From positions 1-64,000 of the forward strand of contig NZ_JAPJBQ010000001.1 of the NCBI RefSeq assembly GCF_026421305.1: a stretch of DNA of 64,000 nt, given 5' to 3'. Numbering within the stretch: position 1 is the stretch's first letter; each line of letters begins with the position of its first letter. The notes under the pieces are model-generated. The model was not told the DNA's origin, ran no database searches, and saw only the letters and a program-made list of their open reading frames with translations. A program made the position numbers and the translations under genes. Source of the stretch: Dyella silvae (lineage in GTDB: Bacteria > Pseudomonadota > Gammaproteobacteria > Xanthomonadales > Rhodanobacteraceae). Below, piece by piece: positions 1-7,947 of the stretch.

Positions 1-148
1 GACTAGCTCATCATGGCCCGGCACCGCCTAAGCGGTGCAGCAACGAGAGGCCGGATATACGTGTGCAGTCGACACGGACGCCAGAGCTAGGGGATGCTTG
101 GCAAAGGGGAGGAGTCCATATACGGACATGCAGAGATCAGGGAGATCT

Positions 149-646
149 ATGAATAGGAAGCTTCTTCTTGTCTACCTGGCGTGCTTCGCGGGCACGGCCT
201 TGGCCGATGCTCCCTTGCCGCCGCCGACTAAAACCGTTGTGTGCTCACACTCGGGCGAGTTTTGCGCAGCGTCCGACCCTGGCACTCAGATGACGAGCAT
301 TACGCGCCGGGGTGTGCCCGGCCCGCTGTGGGCAATCCCAGGTTGGCAGCGATGGCTAATCGTCACAGACGATGGACAGCGCGTCGTGATTGGCTATGGC
401 GGCCTAAATCTGGTTCCCAAAGAGGCGCCACTGAGCACGCCCGTTCCGCTGTTCTATGGACCGGCAGGCTTAATTAAATCCGTCACGCTGGGTGACCTTT
501 ATCGAAGTACAGCCGAGATGACGGAGACGGTCTCCCACTATCAGTGGGAGCAAGCAGTCTACTTGGATGCCGCAGGCCAGCTAGTCGTGGAGCGTGTTGA
601 CGGCAGCAGGGTGGCTTTCGATCCCAATAATGGGGCTCGCCTTTAA
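149..646 (+). CDS. Secreted protein of unknown function
   Basis: About 165 residues starting MNRKLLLVYLACFAGTALA, a clear Sec signal peptide with a probable cut after ALA-DA. The ATG at 149 is chosen over an in-frame start further upstream because an AGGGAG ribosome-binding site lies just before it and the signal peptide begins there. The mature part has two cysteines near its start and no motif I recognise. It is the first of four small envelope-type genes on the same strand, separated by non-coding repeats, so they need not form an operon. Function unknown; the call rests on signal peptide, codon pattern and ribosome-binding site. Confidence 0.6.
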   Translation: MNRKLLLVYLACFAGTALADAPLPPPTKTVVCSHSGEFCAASDPGTQMTSITRRGVPGPLWAIPGWQRWLIVTDDGQRVVIGYGGLNLVPKEAPLSTPVPLFYGPAGLIKSVTLGDLYRSTAEMTETVSHYQWEQAVYLDAAGQLVVERVDGSRVAFDPNNGARL

Positions 647-690
647 CTTCGGCGGGAGCGAAAAGTCGTTACCGCGTCCGGCAAGTTTAG

Positions 691-714
691 GTCCGCTTCC
701 GACCCAATGCAGAC
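691..714. repeat. Degenerate copy of dispersed 24-bp palindrome
   Basis: Starts GTCCGCTTCCGACCC like the other copies at 1309, 1623 and 8877, but the right arm (AATGCAGAC) has drifted from AAGCGGAC. It lies between two small secreted-protein genes. Confidence 0.6.
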
Positions 715-750
715 TTTGCGGCTTAGGGCTAATCGTCGCTAGGAACACGA

Positions 751-1275
751 ATGGATACACCATTGAAGATAGCCGGTTCCGTCCTTTCCATTGGCCTGGT
801 GTTGTCGGTCTTCGCCTCACCGGTGGTGGCAGCGGGAAGCAATGTGATCTGTACGCCCGGTGAGTCGCAGGTTGCGATCAGCGCTCTTGGTCAGAGGCAG
901 TTGAGCATTCAAGGGACGAGGCTTCTGTATGCGGAATTTGATCTGTCAAACAGGTCAGGTAAGGCTATCAAGGTGTTTGCAGACCATTACGCAACGAAGT
1001 TCTGGGTTGTTCATCCCCATTCTGTTGCGCTTGAACGGAAGGATGGCGGCACTTGGTCGAGGGACGTTCGTAGCTTGTCGGAATACGAGGGGCCAAACAG
1101 CAAGTACACCGTATCCCCCAATACGGCGTGGCATTTTTATTATTCTGTCCAGGATTTGATCATCAACGGAGCAAGCCGAACTCAGCAGTATCGGCTGGTC
1201 GTTACAGACGCTGATCGATGCCCTTATGCCTCGGAGGCGTTTACTCTGGAGTCGCTTGATAGGCTTGGGCACTGA
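751..1275 (+). CDS. Secreted protein of unknown function
   Basis: 174 residues with an N-terminal hydrophobic segment (about residues 8-27, ending VVAAGS) typical of a Sec signal peptide. The mature part begins with SNVICTPGE and contains a second cysteine near the C-terminus (DADRCPYAS), so one disulfide is possible. The middle reads like a small beta-sandwich (alternating hydrophobic strands), but no family is recognised. It is flanked by copies of the same dispersed palindrome at 691 and 1309. Probably periplasmic; function unknown. Confidence 0.6.
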   Translation: MDTPLKIAGSVLSIGLVLSVFASPVVAAGSNVICTPGESQVAISALGQRQLSIQGTRLLYAEFDLSNRSGKAIKVFADHYATKFWVVHPHSVALERKDGGTWSRDVRSLSEYEGPNSKYTVSPNTAWHFYYSVQDLIINGASRTQQYRLVVTDADRCPYASEAFTLESLDRLGH

Positions 1276-1308
1276 GGTAGGCGACGTGTTTGTGGCGTAA
1301 TGGCTAAG

Positions 1309-1332
1309 GTCCGCTTCCGACCCGAAGCGGGC
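1309..1332. repeat. Dispersed 24-bp palindrome, copy 2
   Basis: GTCCGCTTCCGACCC followed by GAAGCGGGC; the outer 8 bases are inverted repeats of each other (one mismatch). It lies in the gap between two unrelated small genes. Confidence 0.7.
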
Positions 1333-1353
1333 CTAATGAAAAGTGAGATGTGA

Positions 1354-1614
1354 ATGAAGAAATACACGTTGCCGGCTTTGGTTGTGCTGAATCTTGTTGC
1401 CCTGTCTGTCGTAGGAAGCCGCTTCTTCGTGACCTTTGCTGACGTGTCAGTTCAGGGCATTCCGGCATCGTGCTCCCATGCGTATCACCAGGGTATGGCG
1501 GACATGCAGAACTACTTGCTGCCATGCTTGCCTTGGTTCATTGGTGCCCTGGTTATAAATTTTGGCGTTGCGGTTGTTCTATCGGTCAGGCCGGGCAAGC
1601 CTGAATCGCAATAA
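1354..1614 (+). CDS. Small two-segment membrane protein, unknown function
   Basis: 86 residues with two hydrophobic segments, about residues 5-27 and 56-77, and a loop between them holding two cysteines (SCSHAYHQG and LLPCLPW). The loop is probably periplasmic. A GTGAG ribosome-binding site precedes the ATG. No family recognised. It lies between two copies of the 24-bp palindrome, as do its neighbours, suggesting an accessory region of small envelope genes. Confidence 0.55.
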   Translation: MKKYTLPALVVLNLVALSVVGSRFFVTFADVSVQGIPASCSHAYHQGMADMQNYLLPCLPWFIGALVINFGVAVVLSVRPGKPESQ

Positions 1615-1622
1615 TGCTAAAT

Positions 1623-1646
1623 GCCCGCTTCCGACCCAAAGCGGAC
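1623..1646. repeat. Dispersed 24-bp palindrome, copy 3
   Basis: GCCCGCTTCCGACCC followed by AAAGCGGAC, the best-preserved right arm of the set. It starts a few bases after the stop codon of the upstream gene. Confidence 0.7.
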
Positions 1647-1767
1647 ACGATCAAAACTGGGGTAAGAGTGCACTTTTCGAATTCCGGATCGGCCTAAAAA
1701 GTGCGCGCTTCCCCCGGCCTACTGAAGAAGTAACCGCATCGACAACCCAACAACTGGCAAGGACGCC

Positions 1768-2058
1768 ATGAAGATTAAAACCCTTCGTCTCGCCGCAGTG
1801 ATCATTGCCGCGGCTCTCACTGGTTGTGGTACCGCTTGGGACTTGCCGCTCGCAGAGATTGACCGGCCAGAAAACGCCAAGCAGCTGATCAAATCGCTGG
1901 CGCCTGCGGATCGGCGAGCCTTGGCCGAATACGTGGCCATGCACTCGAAGTGCGGTGACCTCAACTACAAGATGACCGTTTGGCAAGCGCTCAAGGCCCA
2001 ACAGAGAGAGGCTTCTAAGGGTGTCACAGCGAAGAACTCCGCCTGCGCGATCCAGTGA
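1768..2058 (+). CDS. Small lipoprotein, unknown function
   Basis: 96 residues beginning MKIKTLRLAAVIIAAALTGC; the LTGC lipobox predicts lipidation at Cys20 and anchoring in the membrane. The mature part is short, charged and probably helical (DRPENAKQLIKSLAPADRR), with two further cysteines (SKCGDLN and NSACAIQ). No domain recognised. The large palindromic repeat at 2078 begins about 20 bases after the stop and may act as its transcription terminator. Confidence 0.65.
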   Translation: MKIKTLRLAAVIIAAALTGCGTAWDLPLAEIDRPENAKQLIKSLAPADRRALAEYVAMHSKCGDLNYKMTVWQALKAQQREASKGVTAKNSACAIQ

Positions 2059-2077
2059 CCAAACAAAACTGGGGAGT

Positions 2078-2130
2078 AGGGGACGGAGGTAGTTAAGTCC
2101 ATCCTCGCGAATTAACTACCTCCGTCCCCT
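2078..2130. repeat. Long palindromic repeat, copy A (19-bp arms)
   Basis: Left arm aggggacggaggtagttaa and right arm 2112-2130 are exact reverse complements around a 15-base loop, and a run of T follows the right arm. Two more copies lie at 3861 and 5742, each at the 3' end of a gene. It could fold into a strong hairpin in RNA and serve as a terminator; it is probably a small mobile palindromic element of REP type. Confidence 0.85.
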
Positions 2131-2277
2131 TTTTCGCTTTGATCTTCGGGCCTATCAAGCAGGCACTAACTTCTGTAGTCAGCCAGGATACGGGCTGGTA
2201 ATGTTAAACGGATGGTGTAATCGGAGCATAAACGATCCACGAGCCGCGGACTGGCTGGCCCATTCGAGGGTGTAAGC

Positions 2278-3843
2278 ATGCGGACAGATCGCTGGATCGT
2301 CGTGTTTGCCTTCACGATCCTTTGCCTATTTCTTCAGGCGTGCTCGACACTCCCGCCCAGTGCCGAGAAAGTGGAGACTCGCCACTTGCCGGCAGCCGCC
2401 GATACGGCATCGGCGAAGTACGACCATTCGGAGGTGGCCAAGCATCCGAACCAATCAGGCTTTCGGTTGCTGACATTGAGCACGAACGCACTGCTCAGCC
2501 GGATAGCGCTTGCCGATCATGCCGCGCACTCGATCGACTTGCAGTACTACATCTTCGCCAATGACATGACCGGGCATCTGATGATGCAGCATCTCCTTGC
2601 CGCGGCCGATCGCGGCGTACGTGTCCGGATGCTCATCGACGACAACAATTTTGATGACAAAGATCATCTGTTTGAGGCACTGGACTCGCACCCGAACATT
2701 GACGTTCGGCTATTCAATCCGTTCCAGACGCGAAATCCGACCCTGCTGTCCCGTGCCGCTCAGCTCATGCTGGAGTGGCGACGCCTCAATCGGCGCATGC
2801 ATAACAAGTCATTCATCGTCGACAACAACGTGGCTGTCATCGGCGGTCGCAACATTGGCGACCCCTATTTCGATGCGAGCAGCGACACGCACTTCCGCGA
2901 TCTCGACGTCGTCGCCATCGGCCCCGTGGTCCAACAGGCATCCGAAGCGTTCGATGCTTACTGGAACTGCGATGCGGCCTATCCACTCAACCAGCTGAAG
3001 AAGACGGATAGCTCTGGCCAGCGCCTCGCTGCAGCACGGTTGATTCTTCAGAAGGAGGTGCGGGCATTCGCACAATCGGACTATGCGCAGGCCGTCCTGG
3101 AAGAGTTACCCAACGGGCCGACCGCCGATAAGCGAGGCACCTGGTTCTGGGGCGATGCTGAGCTCGTGGCCGATCAGCCTGAAAAGGTCGAGACGACTGG
3201 CGATGTGCCGACATTGCGCATCGGCCCCCGGCTCAAGACCATGCTGGACGGCGCCCAACACGAGATACTGGCGACGACGCCCTATTTCATCCCTGGTGAT
3301 GCCGGCACGAAGCATCTCGTATCGCGGGTACAGGGTGGTGTGTCCATCAAAATACTGACGAACTCACTCGCATCGACAGACGAGACGGCGGCGCACGCGG
3401 GCTATGTGCACTATCGCAAGGCGCTGGTCGAAGGCGGCGTGCAGCTGTACGAACTCAAACCCACGTCAGGCCAGAGTCAGCCATCCACATCCATCGGCAA
3501 ATCGTCAGGTATCAGCCTTCATGCCAAGACCATTGTCGTAGACAACCGCCAAGTCTTCATCGGCTCGCTCAACATGGATCAGCGATCCAAATTGCTCAAC
3601 ACGGAAATGGGCGTCATCGTGGATTCGCCTGGATTGGCCCGCGCCATCAGCGACTTTTTCCATACGGCGACGCAGCCTTCCAATGCGTACAAGGTGACGA
3701 TCGATCCGGCTTCTCACCACCTCATCTGGCAGGCAGCGGATGATGGCAGGCCGGTGACTTATGAGAGCGATCCCGGTGCAACTACCAAACGACGCGCGGA
3801 AGTGACGCTTCTTCGCCTGCTTCCCATCGATGGTTTGCTCTAG
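2278..3843 (+). CDS. Phospholipase D family lipoprotein, cardiolipin-synthase-like (ClsC type)
   Basis: 521 residues with two HKD phosphodiesterase motifs: HNKSFIVDNN around His175 and HAKTIVVDNR around His415. Each is followed by the conserved glycine/serine-asparagine turn (GGRNIGD and GSLNMDQRS). The N-terminus has a lipobox (FLQAC), so it is probably anchored in the envelope. Layout and length fit the ClsC/YmdC branch, whose E. coli member makes cardiolipin from phosphatidylglycerol and phosphatidylethanolamine; the ymdB partner found there is absent here. The gene stands alone between two palindromic repeats. PLD family membership is certain; the exact substrate is inferred. Confidence 0.85.
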   Translation: MRTDRWIVVFAFTILCLFLQACSTLPPSAEKVETRHLPAAADTASAKYDHSEVAKHPNQSGFRLLTLSTNALLSRIALADHAAHSIDLQYYIFANDMTGHLMMQHLLAAADRGVRVRMLIDDNNFDDKDHLFEALDSHPNIDVRLFNPFQTRNPTLLSRAAQLMLEWRRLNRRMHNKSFIVDNNVAVIGGRNIGDPYFDASSDTHFRDLDVVAIGPVVQQASEAFDAYWNCDAAYPLNQLKKTDSSGQRLAAARLILQKEVRAFAQSDYAQAVLEELPNGPTADKRGTWFWGDAELVADQPEKVETTGDVPTLRIGPRLKTMLDGAQHEILATTPYFIPGDAGTKHLVSRVQGGVSIKILTNSLASTDETAAHAGYVHYRKALVEGGVQLYELKPTSGQSQPSTSIGKSSGISLHAKTIVVDNRQVFIGSLNMDQRSKLLNTEMGVIVDSPGLARAISDFFHTATQPSNAYKVTIDPASHHLIWQAADDGRPVTYESDPGATTKRRAEVTLLRLLPIDGLL

Positions 3844-3860
3844 TCGTCGCGTTATCGAAT

Positions 3861-3913
3861 AGGGGACGGAGGTAGTTAAGTCCATCGTCGCGAATTAACT
3901 ACCTCCTTCCCCT
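3861..3913. repeat. Long palindromic repeat, copy B
   Basis: Same 19-bp arms and 15-base loop as the copy at 2078, with one mismatch in the right arm (ccttcccct instead of ccgtcccct) and one base change in the loop. It starts 17 bases after the stop codon of the phospholipase gene. Confidence 0.85.
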
Positions 3914-4020
3914 TTGTTTCGCTCGTTCTCTGGCACGTCTTTCACCTGAGCCAGACGGGAAAGTCTGGAATTGTCGTTCGTGATCGTGCTCCCAGGGAAT
4001 GGACCAGAAGGCAGTTGGCC

Positions 4021-4662
4021 TCAAGCGACCCAGGAGGAGCCGCGGATCACGCTGCAGAAGTTCCCGGCATGGAAGTGCACTTCCTTGTCTCTAAGCACGT
4101 CCGCTTTGACATTGCCAAAGGTGGTGTCGGGCTTGTGTTTGATGCCGTCATAGAACGTCTGGATGATCTCTTCCTTGAACTGATTTCCTCGCGGATGGGT
4201 GCGCACGACCGCGTCGCGCTCAGCATCGCCGTATTGGTCATAGGCGATTCCAAGCACGTCCATCTCCACGCCGGCAGTAACCAACGCAATCAGGGGATGC
4301 ATGTGCTTTGGTATCCCAGGTGTGGTGTGGAGCGCGATGGCCGTCCACACGGTGTCAACGTCCTGTTGCTCAATGCCGTGGTTCCTCAGAAAGTCGCGAG
4401 CGGCGTTGGCGCCGTCCACCTCGAACCGCTCATTCGGGCTGCTGTGTCGATGAGAAAGCCCCATGTCGTGGAACATGCAGCCGCAATAGAGTAGTTCCGG
4501 ATCGAATTTCAGACCGCGGCGCTTGCCGGCCAGTGCGGCGAAGTAATACACGCGGCTGGAATGGTGAAAGAGCAGCGGCGAGACGGTATCCCGGACTACA
4601 TCGGTGATTTCACGGGAAAGCTGGCTGTCGGGAATAGCAATGCCATTGATATTGAGGGACAT
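4021..4662 (-). CDS. HD-domain hydrolase, cyanamide-hydratase-like
   Basis: 213 residues. An HD doublet (CMFHDMGLS, His65-Asp66) follows an upstream histidine in FHHSSRVYYF, and further histidines occur in ALHTTPG; together they match the metal-binding HD superfamily. The spacing and the HSSRVYYF / HDMG motifs resemble fungal and bacterial cyanamide hydratase-like HD proteins, but the substrate cannot be deduced. The ATG at 4662 is chosen because GGAGAT precedes it; an upstream in-frame start would run into the promoter shared with the divergent regulator at 4785. It may be a target of that regulator. Confidence 0.75.
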   Translation of the reverse strand: MSLNINGIAIPDSQLSREITDVVRDTVSPLLFHHSSRVYYFAALAGKRRGLKFDPELLYCGCMFHDMGLSHRHSSPNERFEVDGANAARDFLRNHGIEQQDVDTVWTAIALHTTPGIPKHMHPLIALVTAGVEMDVLGIAYDQYGDAERDAVVRTHPRGNQFKEEIIQTFYDGIKHKPDTTFGNVKADVLRDKEVHFHAGNFCSVIRGSSWVA

Positions 4663-4784
4663 GGTTGATCTCCATTGGCTGGGCACACTCATTGTCAGAA
4701 TGGCCAGCGATGGCCTCAATAGGCGCGATACGTCATATACTGCCATTTAGCGCGAAATGCGGACGCGTAGGAGGCTGTAGCCCA

Positions 4785-5756
4785 ATGGCCAAAATTGTTG
4801 CCGTCGTCGCCATACCAGGGGTGCAGTTGCTTGATGTCTCCGGACCGCTAGACGTGTTTGCACAGGCGAATGTCGAAGCAGGCAGGGAGTTCTATGCGCT
4901 TAAGGTCATCGCATGTCAGCGGGGCCCCATCGTCACCTCGTCCGGCGCACGCCTGCTGCCGGATGAGGTCGCGGGCGAATGCGCTGAGCGCATCGATACC
5001 CTGTTGGTGGCCGGAGCCCCGAACGCCGGAAAAATGGCCCTGCCGGCCCATCTGCTGAAGTGGCTGCGAACGACCGCCAAGCGCAGTAGACGCTATGGCT
5101 CGATATGCACAGGCGCCTTTTTGCTTGCGGAGACGGGATTGCTGGATGGGCGTCGCGTCACTACCCACTGGGCAGTTGCGGCGGACCTGGCGCGTACTTA
5201 TCCCACGCTGCAGATCGACGAAGATGCGCTATATGTCCGCGACGGGAAACTGCGCACTGCTGCGGGCGTTACTGCGGGCCTGGATCTGGCGTTGGCGCTC
5301 GTGGAGGAAGACCTGGGCCGCCCTATTGCAAAGCGAGTCGCCGGCCAGTTGGTCATGTACTTCAAGCGGCCAGGAGGGCAATTGCAGTTCAGTCGAAAGG
5401 GCGAAACGCGCCCCCTGGGGCGCGCGGCGCTACAGGAGGCGCAGCGCTGGGTGGCTGCGAGTCCGGATTTGGACCACAGCATTGCCAGCTTGGCGAAGCG
5501 TGCAGGTCTAAGTCCCCGCCACTTCGCGCGTCTCTTCCATGCCGAGGTGGGTATTACACCTGCGGCGTGGGTTGAGACCGCCCGTGTATCGGCAGCTCGC
5601 ACGCTTCTCGAAAGTGGGCACGATACGCCCAAGCTCGTTGCTTCCAAGTGCGGCTTTGCTAATGCCGACATGCTGCGGCGGTCCTTCAAGAAGCACGTTG
5701 GCGTCACCCCGGCGGAGTACCGAAAGCAACATGTGCCGAATAGCGGACGGAGGTAG
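4785..5756 (+). CDS. GlxA-type transcription regulator (DJ-1/PfpI-like domain plus AraC HTH)
   Basis: About 323 residues. Residues 1-190 form a DJ-1/PfpI-like domain with the nucleophile-elbow motif GSICTGAFLLAE and the following THWA. The last 100 residues are an AraC-type double helix-turn-helix, ending with the typical CGFANADMLRRSFKKHVG and TPAEYRK. Such proteins usually activate neighbouring genes in response to nitrogen-containing metabolites; the divergent HD hydrolase 120 bases away is the obvious candidate. A TAGGAGG ribosome-binding site supports the ATG at 4785. The last few codons and the stop lie inside the palindromic repeat at 5742, so the repeat seems to have set the C-terminus. 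Confidence 0.85.
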   Translation: MAKIVAVVAIPGVQLLDVSGPLDVFAQANVEAGREFYALKVIACQRGPIVTSSGARLLPDEVAGECAERIDTLLVAGAPNAGKMALPAHLLKWLRTTAKRSRRYGSICTGAFLLAETGLLDGRRVTTHWAVAADLARTYPTLQIDEDALYVRDGKLRTAAGVTAGLDLALALVEEDLGRPIAKRVAGQLVMYFKRPGGQLQFSRKGETRPLGRAALQEAQRWVAASPDLDHSIASLAKRAGLSPRHFARLFHAEVGITPAAWVETARVSAARTLLESGHDTPKLVASKCGFANADMLRRSFKKHVGVTPAEYRKQHVPNSGRR

Positions 5757-5794
5757 TTAAGTCCATCGTCGCGAATTAACTACCTCCGTCCCCT
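5742..5794. repeat. Long palindromic repeat, copy C, overlapping a gene end
   Basis: Same family as 2078 and 3861; the left arm reads agcggacggaggtagttaa with one change. The TAG inside the arm is the stop codon of the GlxA-type gene, so 15 bases of that gene are repeat-derived. Confidence 0.85.
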
Positions 5795-5840
5795 TTGTTT
5801 CGCGATGTCCATATCGATGCCGCGAAGATGCGATGTCGTA

Positions 5841-6791
5841 TCAGTCGAAGCGGACGACGCCGAAGTGCGTAGGCAGGTTGATGGTGAAGCAGTTGTTCCT
5901 GCCGAGTGCGTTTTCGATGTTCGTGAAGTGCCGCTGCCTGAAGGCTTCGCGGCGATCCGGTGGGATGCGGTCGATAAAGCCCCGCAGGCCCGAGTTGTTG
6001 GCCAGTAGCCACCACTGTTCGAGGCTGGCCACGCGGTATGGCGGTGCCTCGCTGATGAGCGACGCGCGTCCGCCGAAGCTGCTGAGAAGGTCCATCAGCA
6101 CGACAGGGTTGGCGAAACGGTGACGAAAATCCGCGATCTCGTCTGGCAACGTGGGGATCTCGGTGGCGAGGTCCTTCAGGAGGATTTCGCCCAGCGGCGG
6201 AAAGCCCCGTTCGGCCCAGAACGAAAACGCCCACCTTCCGCGCGGCGCCATCCACTGGCGGAATCTCCACAGGGCGTCTTCCATGTTCGGGAGGAAGAAT
6301 AGCGAGAAGCCGCCAAGGATGGCGTCGAATCGGCGGTCCGGTATGAAGGTCGCTGCGTCGGCTTCGAGGTAGCGCAAGCCCGGAATACCTGCTTCGCGGG
6401 CACGCTGCTGTGCCGTCGTGACCATCGTCGGTGCCATGTCGATGCCCAACACTGACCCTTCGGGATACGCCGCGGCAGCCGCGGCCATCGCGACAGCGCC
6501 CGTGCCAGAGCCAACATCGAGCACATGCTGCCCGGGCGAAATATCCGCAAGCGTTACCAGACGTTTGCCGAGTAGCGACCAGAAGTCCAGCGGCGGCCGG
6601 TCGAACTGGTTGGCGATGCGACCGAAGAGGATTCGAGTCGTGTCGTTTGCTGATGAATCGATCGGGGATGTTGGATCGAGTGGATTACGTGGTCCGTTCA
6701 CAGGTTGATACTCAAGGGCGTTCGCTCTTTCAAGATGGGCGCGTGTCGGCTCGTGATGAATCGAGGCGATGTCGCAATGACGCGCATGCAT
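5841..6791 (-). CDS. Class I SAM-dependent methyltransferase, paralogue 1
   Basis: About 316 residues (start uncertain; GTG starts at 6860 and 6701 are also possible). The SAM-binding motif I reads VLDVGSGTGAVAMA, followed by LGIDMAPTMV and LRYLEADA, as in the UbiE/Coq5-type fold. The C-terminal half, with GGFSLFFLPNMEDAL and the repeated Trp-rich stretch EQWWLL, is shared with the next gene upstream, so the two are tandem paralogues. Both are divergent from a LysR-type regulator. Small-molecule O- or N-methylation is likely; the substrate is unknown. Confidence 0.75.
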   Translation of the reverse strand: MHARHCDIASIHHEPTRAHLERANALEYQPVNGPRNPLDPTSPIDSSANDTTRILFGRIANQFDRPPLDFWSLLGKRLVTLADISPGQHVLDVGSGTGAVAMAAAAAAYPEGSVLGIDMAPTMVTTAQQRAREAGIPGLRYLEADAATFIPDRRFDAILGGFSLFFLPNMEDALWRFRQWMAPRGRWAFSFWAERGFPPLGEILLKDLATEIPTLPDEIADFRHRFANPVVLMDLLSSFGGRASLISEAPPYRVASLEQWWLLANNSGLRGFIDRIPPDRREAFRQRHFTNIENALGRNNCFTINLPTHFGVVRFD

Positions 6792-6902
6792 GGCGCGGCC
6801 GGTGATGCGGTACCAGCCATCCAGGCTGGCGCCGCTGGGATCGCAAAAAAAAGAGAGCACGTCAGTTGATGAGTCGGGCTCGCGCTATGAAGATCCGTAT
6901 CT

Positions 6903-7844
6903 TTAAAGTAGAAAAAAGGGTTCCACACGACGCGAGAACCTGACGATGGCGAACTGCACCGGAAGTTCTACGGTCAAGAACGTATTCTTGCCAAACCATT
7001 CCTCAATGCGATGGAAGTGACGTCGCTTGAATCCTGCAAGCTGCTGGGGATCGATGTGTTCGATGAGGAGGCGCATGTCGCTGTGCATGACTAAGTTCCA
7101 CCACAGGTCGGTGGTTCCGACGGGAAAATGGTGTAGCTCAGATACAACCGAAACGCGGCCACCAAAATCCGAGAACAAGCTCGCCAGCGTCGATTGGTCG
7201 GCCGCCCTGTGACGAAATGCCTCGACGTCGGCGGACAGGTGGGGAAACAAAGTGCCAAGATCCTCCAGCAACATATCTCCAAGAGGCGCAAAGGGCAGTC
7301 GCGACCAGAACGAGAACGACCAGCTACTGGTGGGCTTCATCCAGTCTTGAAATCGTTTGAGGGTCGCGCGCATGTCCTCGATGAAATACAGCGAAAAGCC
7401 CCCCAGAATGGCGTCCAACCGCCGGTGACTGGCAAACGTGTGGGCATCCGCATGATGGAAGCTCAAGCGAGGCGCGCCAGCCTCGCGGGCCCTGCGCCCG
7501 GCGACATCGACCATGCGTTGCGCAATGTCGATGCCAAGTACCGATCCGCCCGGATGGACAGCTTGCGCGGCTGGAATCGACACGGCTCCTGTGCCAGAAC
7601 CGATGTCCAGTACCTGCTGTCCTGGTTTCAGCTCCGTCAATTCGACCAGGCGTTGACCCATGAGCGACCAGAAGCTGAGCGGGTGACGATCAAAGTGATC
7701 CGCCATCCGGCTGAAAAGCTCACCGGCACCCTCTGGAATCATGCAGGAAAGGTGGCTGGTGGGTTTGATATGCACGTTCAAGCGAGTGTGTCCTCCGGTG
7801 TCTCGCCGGTAACCGAGCATGCCTCGAGGGCTGATAGACGACAT
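6903..7844 (-). CDS. Class I SAM-dependent methyltransferase, paralogue 2
   Basis: 313 residues. Motif I is VLDIGSGTGAVSIP, then LGIDIAQRMVDVA and LSFHHADA; the block FDRHPLSFWSLMGQRLVEL before it aligns with FDRPPLDFWSLLGKRLVTL in the neighbour at 5841. The two proteins match along most of their length, so one arose from the other by duplication and has diverged well. It is the first gene after the divergent promoter with the LysR gene at 7948, which carries a perfect inverted repeat at 7877. Probably co-transcribed with paralogue 1, although about 110 bases separate them. Confidence 0.8.
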   Translation of the reverse strand: MSSISPRGMLGYRRDTGGHTRLNVHIKPTSHLSCMIPEGAGELFSRMADHFDRHPLSFWSLMGQRLVELTELKPGQQVLDIGSGTGAVSIPAAQAVHPGGSVLGIDIAQRMVDVAGRRAREAGAPRLSFHHADAHTFASHRRLDAILGGFSLYFIEDMRATLKRFQDWMKPTSSWSFSFWSRLPFAPLGDMLLEDLGTLFPHLSADVEAFRHRAADQSTLASLFSDFGGRVSVVSELHHFPVGTTDLWWNLVMHSDMRLLIEHIDPQQLAGFKRRHFHRIEEWFGKNTFLTVELPVQFAIVRFSRRVEPFFLL

Positions 7845-7876
7845 CCCCGGGCTGCCGCGGTCCAGCTTGGCTGCAG

Positions 7877-7896
7877 TGAGAATCTAGTGGTTCTCA
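7877..7896. promoter_or_regulatory. Candidate LysR-type operator
   Basis: Perfect inverted repeat tgagaa-N8-ttctca between the divergent methyltransferase and LysR genes. LysR regulators usually bind an interrupted dyad of the T-N11-A type in just this position and control both their own gene and the divergent one. Confidence 0.55.
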
Positions 7897-7947
7897 ACGC
7901 GCCGAAAAATCGGACTAAGATGGATTGACTGTGCCACTGCTGAGACA

